Assembly (NCBI GenBank): GCA_039707655.1
Contig: CM077671.1
Coordinates: 370,575,220 to 370,639,219 of the forward strand
Origin: Elymus sibiricus
Taxonomy: Eukaryota; Streptophyta; Magnoliopsida; Poales; Poaceae
Length of the DNA: 64,000 nt
Reading direction: 5' to 3'
Shown here: positions 1 through 11,259 of the stretch, piece by piece
How positions within the stretch are numbered: position 1 is the first letter of the stretch
Layout: every line of letters starts with the position of its first letter
Position numbers and translations under genes: made by a program
The notes under the pieces: generated by a model
Seen by the model: only the letters and a program-made list of their open reading frames with translations
What the model was told of the DNA's origin: nothing
The model's database searches: none

Positions 1-328
1 CATACCCATGTACTCAAGTGTCCTTCTTGGGTCATGGTGGTGATGAAGTAGTACGCTTGTTTTCCATAATGGATAGCAGGGCAGCTTTCAGATCTCTCAT
101 CTCATGGAGTAACTGCTGAATCATTGCGGTGTTCTTCTACACCTCCACCATAAGATGTTTGTTCTCAGGCCACCAAGAGTTCTTCCCTGCATCACTTTCA
201 CTTGGACGAGAGATGTCCCAATTGGACGATATTCTCAACCCCATAGATATGAATCGAATTGTGGAAGTTATTTGCATGTAACCTGTCGAGGGGTCTCCTC
301 GGGGTGGATTCAGCTTGTGCTTCTTGAG
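1..328 (-). other. Degenerate downstream coding region of element D
   Basis: No long ORF is present. On the minus strand, positions about 45-130 read as a short charged helical stretch (QQLLHEMRDLKAALLSIMEN) that ends in a stop. A nonsense codon lies just upstream. It looks like the worn remainder of a coiled-coil-type ORF lying between integrase and the 3' LTR of D. Some Athila elements carry an extra ORF in this place, but no envelope features (signal peptide or transmembrane segment) are visible here. The function is unknown. Confidence 0.4.
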
Positions 329-734
329 CTAGCTGAGCTCTCCTTCGCATTGGTGGACAGGGTTCGGAGAGGCAGAGATTACTGCTAGCGTGCCACGTTC
401 CGAGGCAGGAGGATGCACCTCCATAGAGTCCATATGTTCCTCCCCCATGATGACTGATACGTCTCCAATGTATCTATAATTTTTTATTGTTCCATGCTGA
501 TATATTATCATTCTAGGATACTTTTTGGGTCTTTATTTACAAATTTATAATATTTTTTTAGCACTAACCTATTGACCCAGTGCCTAGTGCCACTTGCTGT
601 TTTCTGCATGTTTTTGCCTTTTCAGGTTTACAGTACCAAACGAAGTCCAATTGCCACAAAACTTTTTGATGATTTTTCTGGACTATAAGAAGACCTAGAA
701 GCTCTGGAAGGAGGCCAGGAGGTGCACGAGGGGT

Positions 735-823
735 CCACCACACATCAGGGCGCGCCCTGGGGGGCGCCCTGATATGTGGTGGCCCCCTCGGCTGCCTCCC
801 GACGTCCCTCTTTGGCCTATAAA
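735..823 (+). promoter_or_regulatory. LTR core promoter: GC palindrome plus TATA box
   Basis: Positions 735-782 form an imperfect inverted repeat (CCACCACACATCAGGGCG pairing with CGCCCTGATATGTGGTGG). TATAAA follows at 818-823. The same arrangement recurs in other LTRs of this window at a similar spacing, which supports this as the U3 promoter end. Confidence 0.6.
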
Positions 824-1038
824 TTCTCTAATATTGCAAAAAACCCTAAAGGCAGTCCCAAAACCCTTTTTCTGCCGCCGCAAGTCTCTGTTTCTTCGCG
901 AGGCCATCTTGAGCTCCGGCACCCTGCCGGAGGGGGGGGGGTCTATCATGAAGGGCCTCTTCATCAACCTTGTTGCCCTCATGATGATGTGTGAGTAGTT
1001 CACCACAGACCTACGGGTCCATAGCTAGTACCTAGATG

Positions 1039-1042
<4 letters not shown>

Positions 1043-1086
<44 letters not shown>
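1043..1086 (+). repeat. (TC)n microsatellite
   Basis: An uninterrupted TC/CT dinucleotide run of about 44 bp inside the solo LTR. The homologous place in the element A LTRs has only a few repeats (around 5185 and 39791), so this copy expanded after insertion. Confidence 0.95.
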
Positions 1087-1090
<4 letters not shown>

Positions 1091-2155
1091 GATCTTCAAT
1101 ACAATGATCATCGCATCTTCGCTTTGATCTATCCGATGTAATCCTATTGTGCGGTGTGTTTGTTGGGATCCGATGAATTGTGGGTTTATGTTCAGATTAT
1201 TCATGAAAAGTATTTGAGATACCTCTGATATATATTGTCTCTTAATTGCATGATCATTATAGCTTCGTAATGCTCTCCGATCTATTGATGTGCTTTGGCC
1301 AAGTAGATTGATATTTCATCGGTGGGAGTGGTGCATTATAGTAGGTTCAACCTGGTGAGTTTCTATATCGCAGTGACAAAGTAGGGGACACGATGTGTCT
1401 TTGTGTTGTTGCTACTAAGGATAAAACGCTGGGGTTCATTAATCTTGTTTGAGTTTACTTTGTCTACAACATGTCATCGTTCTCCAAGCATTACTCCGTT
1501 TTACTTAATACTCTAGATGCATGCTGGATAGCGGTCGATGAGTGGAGTAATAGTAATAGGTGCAGGTAGGAGTCGGCCTATTTGCTTATGGACGTGATGC
1601 CTATATATACATGATCATTGCCGTGAAAATCGCATAACTATCATCTTTTCTATAAATTGCCCAACAACAATTTATTACCCACCGTATGCTGCCTACATGA
1701 GAGTTGCCACTAGAGAAAACTATGGCCCCTGGGTCTATTCACTTATATATTTACAAACGCTACAATTACCTTGCTGCCTTTATTTAATTTTTATTTATTT
1801 TGGATTTTATATTTATCAACAATTATCTACACAACTCATTTGCTTGCAAATAACGAGATCAAGGGGATTGACAACCCTCTTGCCCGCGTTGGGTGCAAGT
1901 TGTTTGTTCATTTGTGTGCAGCCGCTGAAGACGGTTGAGGATTGATATTCCTATTGGTTTGATAAACCTTGGTTTCGTAAATGAGGGAAATACTTACCCA
2001 CTTTGGACTGCAGTTACCCATTCCTCTTCATGGAAAACCTAACGTAGATCACAAGTATCAATGACTTCCGTAGTTCCCTCTCTTTCGAGCTCCATATGTA
2101 GCAGCAAAGCCTCGTCCTCAATATGGTTGGAGGAGGATGACGACATAGCTCCCAT

Positions 2156-2493
2156 GCCTTGGAAAATCTACCAGAAAAACAGCCTGAAACAAGGACAGAG
2201 GAGAAACTTGCAATACGGTGGTCAAAACATACGGGAGTATATAAAATAAATTTTTCTAGGTCAGAATACGTGTCCAGGAATAAAACAGAGTCGGGGAGGC
2301 ACACGAGCTGCTCCCAAGGCAACCAGGCATGCCCAGGTGGGTAGGGCACGGTTTATTGCCTTGGGTCCTCCTCGTGGGTCCCCTCGGTTGGTCCTTACTT
2401 CTGTAATTTTTCTAATATTCCAAAACGGACAGATATTATTTTTATGAAATTTTTGGAGTCAGTTTACTTACCATAACACATACCTATTCCTTT
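2156..2493 (-). other. Non-coding spacer between pol and the downstream ORF of D
   Basis: No ORF is supported here on either strand. The stretch includes a partial inverted repeat around 2310-2350 (GCCTTGGG and CCCAAGGC type arms). It resembles the GC-rich blocks seen upstream of TATA boxes in the LTRs. Confidence 0.45.
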
Positions 2494-3580
2494 TCAGGGT
2501 TCTGGAGTGTTCCGGAAGGTCTCTTCTACACATTCTTCCGGTGACATCACTTGAATAATATTAGTTTCAACATTAATGGGTGTACCCGAGATATAATGCT
2601 TACTTCTTTGCCCATTAACCACTCTCATATTTGTGCCTTCGCCATTGTTGATCTTAATAGCTCCGGGGCGATAAACTTCTTCGACGATACATGGTCCTTC
2701 CCATTTGGAGAGAAGTTTTCCTGCAAAAAACCTGAAACGAGAATTGTAGAAAAGAACTAGTTAACCTAATTTAAATTTCTGTTTTTGGATTCTTTTGTCA
2801 TGTCATCTTTTAAATTTTTCTTTAAACAACTTGGCATTTTCTTAGGCTTGTGTTCTCCATTCATCTGGGGAGCTAATATCAAATAACCTCTTTTCACCAG
2901 CCACTTTGAAATCATAGTTAAGTTCTTTAATTGCCCAATAAGCTTTATTTTCTAACTCAAAAGGTAATTGACATGCTTTTCCATAGACCATTTTATACGG
3001 GGACATTCCCATAGGGTTTTTATAAGCAGTTCTATAGGCCCATAATGCATCATCAAGTTTCTTAGTCCAATTCTTTTTAGATCTATTAATAGTCTTTTGC
3101 AAGATCAATTTTATTTCCCGATTACTCAACTCAACTTGACCACTAGACTGAGGATGATAAGGTGATGCAATTCTATGGTTGACATCATATTTAGCTAGAA
3201 GTTTACGGAAAGCACCATGAATAAAATGTGAACCACCATCAGTCATTAAATATCTAGGGACTCCAAACCTCGGGAAAATAACATGTTTAAGCATTTATAG
3301 AAGAGTTATGAACAACACTACTAGTTGGAATAGCTTCTACCCACTTAGTAACGTAATCAACAGCAACTAGAAAATAACTATACCCATTAGAGGAAGGAAA
3401 AGGTCCCATATAATCAAAGCCCCAAACATCAAATGGTTCAATAACAAGTGAATAATTCATAGGCATTTCCTGACGTCTACCAAGGTTACCAATTCTTTGA
3501 CATTCATCACAAGAGAGGACAAACTTACGCGCATCTTTTAAAAGAGTAGGCCAATAAAAACCGGACTATAGTACCTTATG
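2494..3580 (-). pseudogene. Integrase (core and C-terminal part) of element D pol
   Basis: Integrase joins the retroelement cDNA to host DNA. Reading right to left, the zinc-binding region ends in the CDEC pair. The core then shows GFDYMGPF (first Asp), TDGGSHF (second Asp) and QVELSN (Glu), the D,D-35-E triad of plant Gypsy integrases. A C-terminal region follows with KWEGP and a tail ending EECVEETF before the stop at 2494-2496. Nonsense codons occur next to the zinc region (about 3567) and near 3297. At least one further frame change lies between about 2760 and 2842. The triad residues survive but the gene cannot be translated through. Confidence 0.85.
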
Positions 3581-4214
3581 TGGCACTCTATTTCCAGCAT
3601 GGTGCTCTCTGTATGCCTCGGAATGACACTTCCGTAGTATTTCTTCCTGTTCATGCTCGGGTACACAACGTCTAACAACACCATCTACCCCTTCTTTATA
3701 AAGATGTGGTTCATACCAAAAGTAATGTCTTAAATCAAAGAATAACTTTTTCTTTTGTTGGTACGTGAAACTAGGTGGTATATATTTAGCAACAATGTAA
3801 TTAGCATAATCTGCATACCAAGGAGTATTACGGGAAGATTTCATAACAGCTATTTGCTCATGAGGAAAACCATCATCAATAGGTAGTGGGTCATCAAGAA
3901 CATTTTCCATCCAAGAAAAATTATCTACTACAAGATTCTCACCTCCATTTCTATCAACAATATCAAAATAAAATTCTTGAAGTAAAAGAACCCACCTAAT
4001 TAGTCTAGGCTTAGCATCTTTCTTTTCCATCAGGTATTTAATAGCAGCATGATCAGTGTGAATAGTAACTTCGAAATCAGCAATATAAGGTCTAAACTTA
4101 TCACATGCAAACACAACTGCGAAAAATTCTATCTCAGTAGTAGCATAATTTCTTTGAGCATTGTCTAGAGTGTTACTAGCATAATGAATAACATTCAATT
4201 TCTTGTCTACTCTT
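3566..4214 (-). pseudogene. RNase H C-terminal part and integrase zinc-binding region of element D
   Basis: The fragment opens in frame at the element A insertion site, which removed its upstream half to 40381-40702. Readable motifs are HYASNTLDNAQ and TTEIEFFAVVFA (RNase H core), TIHTDHAAIKYL (Asp-containing RNase H motif), then FYFDIVDRNGGEN. The integrase N terminus follows, with the His pair in YREHHAGNR. The RNase H would degrade template RNA during reverse transcription. Translation of the minus strand runs right up to the LTR border at 4214, and the codon is completed by the CTCTT duplication. Confidence 0.85.
4210..4214. repeat. Target-site duplication CTCTT of element A (left copy)
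   Basis: CTCTT lies immediately outside the LTR of A at 4210-4214 and again at 40381-40385. This perfect 5-bp match pairs two LTR borders 36 kb apart. Confidence 0.93.
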
Positions 4215-5214
4215 TGATACTTGTGATCTGCGTTGGGTTTTCTGTGAAGAAGAACGGGTAATTGTAGCACAAAGCGGATAAGTATTTCCCTCAGTTATGA
4301 AACCAAGGTTTATCGAACCAATAGTAATATCAATCCTCAGCCGTCTTCAGTGAATGCACACAAATGAACAAACGACTTGCACCCAACGCGGGCAAGAGGG
4401 TTGTCAATCCCCTTGATCTCGTTATTTGCAAGCAAATGAGTTGTGTAGATAATTGTTGATAAATGAAAAATAAATAAAAAGTAAATAAAGTCAGCGAGGT
4501 AATAATAGCATTTGTAAATATATAAGTGAATAGACCCGGGGGCCATATTGTTGTCTAGTGGCATCTCTCATGTAGGCAACATACGATGGGTAAACAAATT
4601 ACTGTCGGGCAATTGATAGAAAAGCGGATAGTTATGCGTTGTTCACAGCAATGATCATGTATATATAGGCATCACGTCCATAAGCAAATAGGCCGACTCC
4701 TGCCTGCACCTATTACTATTACTCCACTCGTCGACCGCTATCCAGCATGCATCTAGAGTATTAAGTAAAACAAAGTAATGCTTGGAGAACGATGGAATGA
4801 TGTAGACAAAGTAAACTCAAACAATATGAATGAACCACAACGTTTTATCCTTAGTAGCAACAACACAAAGACGCATCTTGTCCCCTACTTTGTCACTGGG
4901 ATATAGAAACTCGCCAGGTTGAACCTACCACAACGCACCACTCCCACCAATGAAATATCAATCTACTTGGCCAAGGCACATCAATAGATCGGAGAGCATT
5001 ACGAAGCTATAATGATCATGCACTTAAGAGATAATATAATTTAGAGGCATCTCAAATACTTTTCATGAATAATCTGAACATAAACCCACAATTCATTGGA
5101 TCCCAACAAACACATCGCACAATAGGATTACATCGGATAGATCAAAGCGAAGATGCGATGATCATTGTATTGAAGATCATAAGAGCGAGAGATTGCCGTC
5201 TAGGTACTAGCTAT
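4215..5214 (-). mobile_element. 3' LTR of element A, first part (LTR 3' end)
   Basis: This reads as the reverse complement of the type-A LTR from its 3' terminus (TGATACTTGTGATCTGCG as displayed). It breaks off at 5214, where the CACTA-1 terminal repeat begins. It resumes at 32484 after the TAT duplication. Confidence 0.92.
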
Positions 5215-5587
5215 CACTAATGCAGGATGCTGCTAACACGACACTACAATAAGAGACCCTTCGACGAAACTGTGTGCGATGCATGAATCGCAAACGGTAT
5301 AGTTCAAGTTCCGTCGCCAATGACATGAACTGTGTGTGATGGAGGATTCATCAAATATGATTCAGAAAAAAATTGCATGTGCGATCTACGGCAGACAGTG
5401 GACTTTTAAGATCTGTTTCTGATGAGGCAAAATGGCACAAACAGTTAATCAAACATAGATGTGTGTGATGTACGGCATACAGGTCCCTCAGATGAACTGC
5501 TTGCGATGATACGGAAGAACACAAACGGTTCGGCGTAACAAGGTGTGTGTGATAGGCTGAAAACAGTTCGATAATCAGAACTGTGTG
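5215..5587 (+). repeat. Left terminal and subterminal repeat region of CACTA-1
   Basis: After the CACTA terminus, short motifs of the form CTGTGTGYGATG and CGTTTGCGATG recur on both strands every 30-60 bp. In En/Spm-type elements such subterminal motifs bind the element-encoded TNPA-like protein. The first 60 bp match the right end of CACTA-2 (61100-61159, reversed), including CAGGATG and AGAGACCCTTCGAC. Confidence 0.8.
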
Positions 5588-6954
5588 CTATAACTCTGGA
5601 CAAAACATATGATTTGTTGTTCTGAATTGTGTGTTCGACAGGGCACACAATTCAAGAAACCAAATGTGTGCGATATTGTGAATGATCACTGACGAATCTG
5701 TATTCTTAACCGTTTGCGATGAGATTGAGAGGGTAGACAGAGTTAAGGAATAAATATGAGCAAACGACAACAGATTTAAGGAGTACAATCTATTTAACTT
5801 CTTCTTCTTGTTGTTAGATGGTCCCGCGCCATCGTCTTGATGTGGACGCTTCTTGCCACTGACCGTTGGATTTTCATCGCCATCGTCGTTGATGTCCTCG
5901 TCGTCGTCCTCCTTGTTCGACCATTCCTCCTCCTCCTCATCGTCGTCGTCTTCTTCGTCCTCCGGCGTCTCCTCGTTGTCCTCCTCCTTGTCCGAGCATT
6001 CCTCATCCTGTAGGAGATATGCCCTAGAGGCAATAATAAATGTTATTGATTATCTCCCTGTTCATAATTATGTTTATGTTCCATGCTATAACTGCTATGG
6101 TTCTCGAGTCTGCAATAACCACGAGGCTCGAAGGAAGACTCATATGCACGTGTGGAATAATAAACGGTAAAATATATTCCTAGTCTGGCCTCTAAGACTG
6201 GCTCAAGTATTGCATGATGATCCTGTTTTCCTGATCATGGGCAAGGCTATGCCGGCAATTTTGAGGGCGCAATGTTGGTAGAACACTTGTGTTAAATCAA
6301 CCCGAATTGATGTTATGCTATGAGATTCATTCATCACTAGTTAATGGTTAATAACACAGAGATGGTTAACATTTGCATGATTCCTTAGACCATGAGAGTA
6401 TCAAGTTTCTTCATGCTTGCTTCATGAACTTTGGGGTTTGTTAAACGTCATCCGTAAATGGGTGGCTATTACGGCGGCTTACGGGTTCATGGAAAAGTGT
6501 GTCAAGTAACTTGATAGCTCAAGATTGGGATTTGCTCCTCCGATGATGGAGAGATATCTCTGGGCCCTCTCGGTGTTAGGGTATCCATCATCGTCTGGCC
6601 AGACACTTTGTGATTTGATCATGGGGATGCCGGAACACGGGAACGAGAAAAGAGAATAATACCGGTAACGAGGTAACTGGCATAGTGGACAAGTTGTTAA
6701 TCCACGGGGATGCCAACATGTCTCACCTCGGGTATTTGTAAGATATCGCGAAGCAACAGGAATAGCACGCGGCAACTGGAGGTTCACTCGAATATTCATT
6801 CGTGTGGGTATAGGGGTCAATATGGGTGTCCACGGCTCCGATGTTGATCATTGATCGGAAGGGGTTCCGGGTCATGTCTATTCTTCACCGAACCTATAGG
6901 GTCACACGCTTAAGGGTCATCTATCTGATGAATACTAGATAGGGAGTCTGAGAG

Positions 6955-7045
6955 AAAATCACCGAAAAAGTTTCGGACACCGGAAAAGTTTCGGACAGCG
7001 GAAAAGTTCCGCAGAGAGAACACCGGAACAGTTTCGGTGAAACTG
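6955..7045 (+). repeat. Short tandem repeats of about 22 bp in the Copia LTR U3
   Basis: Repeats of the form CGGAAAAGTTTCGGACA occur three or more times in a row with small changes. They lie about 550 bp upstream of the TATA box, where LTR enhancer repeats commonly occur. Confidence 0.7.
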
Positions 7046-7570
7046 AAAAGTTGTTTCAGAGGATACCATAAAGTCAAATTGGTTTTGGCACATGCCTGAT
7101 AATTCTTGGAGGGTGCCAGAATCATTCTGGAATTTTCCAGAATGAAAAACGGAAATGTTCCGGAGCTGCCGAAACCGCTTCAGATGCTTTTCGCAGATGA
7201 AAATCACTAAACCGGAATTGTTTTGGATCGCATTGAAAATTATTTTTTGTGGGTACTGGAAATGTTCTAGGACCACATAAATATTTTCAGTTCGACTGGA
7301 CACTGAAAATTGTCGTCGTGAATAGTGAAAGTGCTTTTTGGGATATTTTTTGGAAAGCCACCTTTTGGGGCTTTACTCAAAAGATCTAGGGATGACATGG
7401 ATGGATTGGGTGCCCCTCATGGGGGGGGGCATGGTGTTGGCCGGCCACACTTGGGGCTCCTCCTTGGAGCCCCTCTTGTTCCTTGGTTTCACCATTATGC
7501 CCTTGTGGAAGGACTTCATTCATGTGCTTCTGGGTTTTATTGTAAAACCACCCTACCCCTTGGGATTTCC

Positions 7571-7578
7571 TATAAATA
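7571..7578 (+). promoter_or_regulatory. TATA box of the Copia LTR
   Basis: TATAAATA in a CCTATAAATAGAGG context, with a C/T-rich stretch about 35 bp downstream. This is the only strong TATA in the LTR and marks the likely U3/R boundary. Confidence 0.65.
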
Positions 7579-7805
7579 GAGGTGGAGGGGCAGCCCTCCA
7601 CTCTCACTCTTTCTCACATACAAGTGCCATTGCAATGATCTGGCTTCTTCTCTCCCTCCCAGCGAAATAGTTTCGTAGTGCCGAAAGGCTGTCTGTGTTC
7701 CGGCAGGAACTAGTTCTGGACGGCGAAGCCCTGCCGGATAGATGACACCGTATGTATGCAACTCTATAGAGAGATCGTAGTTTCAGTCTTAGTTCGAGAG
7801 TGCCT

Positions 7806-7962
7806 CCCGAAGGGCTGTCCGTGTGACCGTCTGAGTTTCGGAGGTCCTCCCGAAGGGCTGTCCGAGTGACAATCCGAGTTTCGGAGGTCCTCCCGAAGGG
7901 CTGTCCGCGACACCGTCCGGGGGACTGTGCGACCGCCTCCCGGAGGGCTGTCCGCGGGGCAG
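7806..7962 (+). repeat. About 45-50 bp tandem repeats in the Copia LTR leader
   Basis: Units contain CCCGAAGGGCTGTCCG followed by a variable GACCGTCYGAGTTTCGGAGG-like part. Four units occur head to tail, and a related unit lies upstream at about 7680. They fall downstream of the TATA box, in the transcribed part. A CTCCCGAAGGG core could fold on itself. Confidence 0.75.
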
Positions 7963-9768
7963 ATGAGGGTTTACATCCTCGCAGTTGGGAGGTTGTAAAT
8001 CCTAGCTACGGGGATCTGCACCGCCGATCGTCATCGACTCTACTTCCACTGCGCTACGAGTCGGTAACGAAAATGATCAAACCTTGTATGCAGTCTCCAT
8101 AGTGGTCCTGGGCTGGTGCGTAGGTTGGAATTTTTTTGTTTTTTGCTGCGTTACCCTTCACATTCTCCTCATCGTTGTCGTCTTCTTCGTCCTTCGGCGG
8201 CTCCTCGTTCGTCTGGTCGTCGTCCGATGACTCCGTCGGCGGCGTTCCTTCCATGAGCTGGATAAAATGGAGGTCAGGGCTTGATGCCGGACTCATGGAA
8301 GACGAGCATGATGATTCTGTGGTTGACCCCAGACTGGTGGAACTGTCGTCCTTGCTATCGCTCGACATTGCTGCGCTACGTAATTAAACAACCAGCGAGA
8401 AATTGAGATTGCAGAGTGTGTGGAAGTTTAGAGTGGCCGGCCGGGGCGATGAAGATGGTGGCAACTGAAGCGTGGTGTGAAGATAAGAGGAATGGCAAAT
8501 GAAGTAGGGGATTGAAGGATTATATTGGCGCCTTGGCAGGCGGTTAGAATTCCGATATAATCAACCGCAATTGTGTGCACCTGGCCCGTCGCTCTAAATT
8601 CCCGCAATTGTGCAGTTCTCAATATGCCAAATGTTTCACATGTGTACATTTTAGGAGTTCACACAGCTCGCTAGATGCTTTGTTTAACTACCCACACACT
8701 TATATGAAACACAACGGGTGTGAAATAGTAAGCATTTAACATAGGACAATTGGTAAGCAATATAGATGAGCTCTGCTTATTGATGTAGCCATTAATAATC
8801 AAACGAAACCCCTAATGATCATTGCAAACAGCACATAGAAGATGGCTAATGCGGCAACTACAACTACACATGCTAGTTCCTTCTTGTATCTTGCTTTCAT
8901 CTGTTGCCTGTGATTGATTCTTTCTTGCTTCATCGTGGTGATTGTACACTCCAGATTAGTCAGTTTCTTCTTCAGCTTTACGTTATCTTCTGCAAGCTTG
9001 GTGATAACACTCCGAGCCCTGCCATGCCATTCAGCATCCAACCAGTTAACAAAGGCACAAGCCTCATATCCCTGTGAATGTTAAATAATCAGGATCAACG
9101 GGGGCATTAACTGAACTTAAGGGAAGAACTTATCACTAACCTCTAAGGGGCAACTAAGAAACCGTCTGCCAATCTCGAATCCCTCCATGCATACACGTCG
9201 AGCGGGAGTGAGTCCGTGCACACAACTCAGCTTTTGGTACTTCTCGGTGGCGCAAAATTCAGAATCGAACTCATGTTGCAGGAGTCTGCTGGAGTCATAC
9301 TCTGGATCCGGCAATTGATCGCTTTCCTGTGTGTGTGGGGGGGGGGAAGTGGGGGTCCAATTCAGGACAAACTGAGTGAGCTGCTTGCTTTGGACATGCC
9401 AAAAAGATGAGGAAAGATTGGGACCTGACAAGACGATTCGGACCTGTAGTACACCGGCCTCCTGGTGACCTTAGGCAGGTGCACGGCGGTGACCGCCGTC
9501 GTGGTGGCGTGATACGTCTCCAACGTATCTATAATTTTTGCTTGTTCCTAGGTGTTATATTATCATTCTTGGTTGTTTTAGAATCATTTTATAGCAACTT
9601 TATATCATTTTTGGGACTAACCTATTGACATAGTGCCAAAGTGCCAGTTGCTGTTTTTGCTTGTTTTTTACTTCGCAGAATATCAGTACCAAACGGAGTC
9701 CAATCGCGACGAAACTTTTTTGAGATTTTTTTTGGACCAGATGAAGGTCAGTGGGCCAAAGCAGTTAC

Positions 9769-11181
9769 TGATACGTCTCCAACATATCTACTTTTCCTCA
9801 CCCTTTTTCCCTTGTTTTGGACTCTAATTTGCATGATTTGAATGGAACTAACCCGGACTGACGTTGTTTTCAGCAGAACTACCATGGTGTTGTTTTTGTG
9901 CAGAAATAAAAGTTCTCAGAATGGAGCGAAACTTTTTGGAGAATTATTTCCGAATATATGGCAATTATTAGAGCCAAAATCCACCGAAGAGGGGGGCCAG
10001 GGTGAGCACCACCCACCAGGGCACGCCAGGCCCCCTGGGCGCGCCCTGGTGGGTTGTGCCCACCTCGTGGCCCCACTGACCCTAATTCTGCCACTATAAA
10101 TTCCTATTTTCGGAGAAAAAAAATCAGAGAGAAAGTTTCATCGCGTTTTATGATACGGAGCCGCCGCCACCTCCTGTGCTTCATCGGGAGGCCAGATCTG
10201 GAGCCCGTTTGGGGCTCTGGAGAGGGGAATCTTCGGTCCTCGTCATCACCAACCTTTCTACATCGCGAATTCCTTGATGCTCCCCACCGGGAGTGAGTAA
10301 TTCCTTCGTAGGCTTGCTGGTCGGTGAGGAGTTGGAGGATATTCATCATGTAATCGAGTTAGTTTTGTTAGGGCTTGATCACTAATATCCATTATGTTCT
10401 GAGATTGATGTTGCTATGACTTTGCTATGCCTAATGCTTGTCACTAGTGCCTGAATGCCATGATTTCAGATCTGAACCGTTTATATCATCATCTCTATAT
10501 CCATGTTCTTTATCCGATCTTGCCTAGTCATATACACCTATTATGTGTTATGATCCGTCAACCCCATAGTGACAATATTTTGGATACTTCGCGGTGATGA
10601 CCGTAGTTTGAGGAGTTCGTGTATTCACCATGTGTTAATGCTTTGTTCCGGTTCTCTATTAAAAGGAGGCCTTAATATCCCTTAGTTTCCTTATGGACCT
10701 TGCTGCCACAGGAGGGTAGGACAAAAGATGCCATGCAAGTTCTTTTCCATAAGCACGTATGACTATTTACGGAATACATGCCTACATTACATTGATGAAC
10801 TGAGCTAGTTTTGTATCGCCCTAGGTTATGACTGTTACATGACGAATATCATCCAACGAGTTACCGATCCAGTGCCTACGAGCTTTCCACTTCTTGTTCT
10901 TGCTAAGTTACTATTGCTGCTGCTGTTGTCCCAACTGCTACAAAACTATTGCTACTACTGTTACCGCTACCGTTACTGTCACTACTGCTATCAAACTTTC
11001 ATATTACTTTGCTACTGATCACTTTGTTGCAGATATTTAATCTCCAGGTGTGGTTGAATTGACAACTCAACTGCTAATACTCTCAAGTATTCTTTGGCCC
11101 CCCTTGTGTCGAATCTATAAATTTGGGTTGAATACTCTACCGTTGAAAACTGTTGCGATCCCCTATACTTGTGGGTTATCA
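9769..11181 (+). mobile_element. 5' LTR of element C
   Basis: It starts TGATACGTCTCC and ends ACTTGTGGGTTATCA. It contains a near-perfect GC palindrome at 10012-10053 and TATAAA at 10095-10100. The distal part has CTA/CTG triplet-like stretches (about 10910-11000). Confidence 0.93.
10012..10100 (+). promoter_or_regulatory. GC palindrome and TATA box of the element C 5' LTR
   Basis: CCCACCAGGGCACGCC pairs with GGGCGCGCCCTGGTGGG (10012-10053). TATAAA begins 42 bp later. The 3' LTR repeats this at 18169-18210 and 18252-18257. Confidence 0.65.
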
Positions 11182-11192
11182 AGACCTTTTTG

Positions 11193-11210
11193 TGGCGATG
11201 TTGCCGAGGA
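11193..11210 (+). other. Primer-binding site of element C
   Basis: TGGCGATGTTGCCGAGGA lies 12 bp after the 5' LTR. It resembles the TGGCGCCGTTGCCGGGGA site of Athila-type elements (tRNA-Asp) with three changes. Confidence 0.7.
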
Positions 11211-11259
11211 GCATAGCAATGTTTGTTGAGTCACTTGGGATTTATATCAATTTATCACT

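Larger units (their letters stand above)
455..2060 (+). mobile_element. Solo LTR, type A (TSD ATGAC)
   Basis: The sequence begins TGATACGTCTCCAATGTATC and ends GATCACAAGTATCA. It is 1606 bp long and flanked by a perfect 5-bp duplication ATGAC (450-454 and 2061-2065). No internal domain is attached on either side, so this is a solo LTR formed by recombination between two LTRs. It matches, in opposite orientation, the LTRs of element A at 4215-5214/32484-33056 and 38826-40380. It carries a GC palindrome, a TATA box and a TC microsatellite. Confidence 0.92.
329..2155 (-). pseudogene. Small ORF (71 codons) of element D, split by a solo LTR
   Basis: The ATG is at 2155 (minus) and the stop at 329-331. 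The two coding pieces are 2066-2155 and 329-454. The LTR at 455-2060 with its ATGAC target duplication sits between them. Removing the LTR and one duplication copy leaves the frame open without a shift (216 nt). The product would be Ser-rich at the N terminus and then acidic, with repeated Glu and Met-Glu pairs. I do not recognise a domain. It lies downstream of integrase, so it may be the first exon or ORF of D's 3' accessory region. Confidence 0.45.
6009..8160 (+). mobile_element. Copia-type solo LTR (2152 bp)
   Basis: It starts TGTAGGAGATATGCCCTAGA and ends in a CTTCA terminus. The phrase ATATGCCCTAGAGGCAATAA is characteristic of the Angela/BARE/WIS group of Triticeae Copia LTRs, although the rest diverges. 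Flanking duplications are CATCC (6004-6008) and CATTC (8161-8165), with one mismatch. No internal domain is present, so it is solo. It carries a TATA box at 7571 and two short tandem-repeat arrays. Its insertion broke the acidic ORF. Confidence 0.87.
5588..8368 (-). pseudogene. Acidic Glu/Asp-rich protein gene of CACTA-1, split by a Copia solo LTR
   Basis: The ATG is at 8368 and the frame stays open to 8161, then continues from 6008 down to a stop at 5588. With the LTR and one duplication removed it is about 207 codons. The N-terminal 70 residues are Ser/Thr/Asp-rich (MSSDSKDDSSTSLGS). The middle is a run of Glu and Asp, followed by GKKRP and an Asn-Lys-Lys cluster that could be a nuclear signal. 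No catalytic domain is recognisable. It runs opposite to the transposase. The TTTC/GAA-rich composition also creates false Ser-rich frames on the other strand. The role is unknown. An acidic nuclear accessory protein is an inference from composition only. Confidence 0.55.

Noticed and set aside
1..328. Envelope-like gene downstream of D integrase
   Set aside because: Athila elements can have one, but no signal peptide, transmembrane helix or long frame is visible here.
5853..6170. Ser-rich plus-strand frame
   Set aside because: It is the complement of the Glu/Asp run of the acidic minus-strand ORF and crosses into the Copia LTR.
7325..7761. Several 60-110 codon frames in the Copia LTR
   Set aside because: LTRs are non-coding. 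The frames overlap on both strands around the TATA box.
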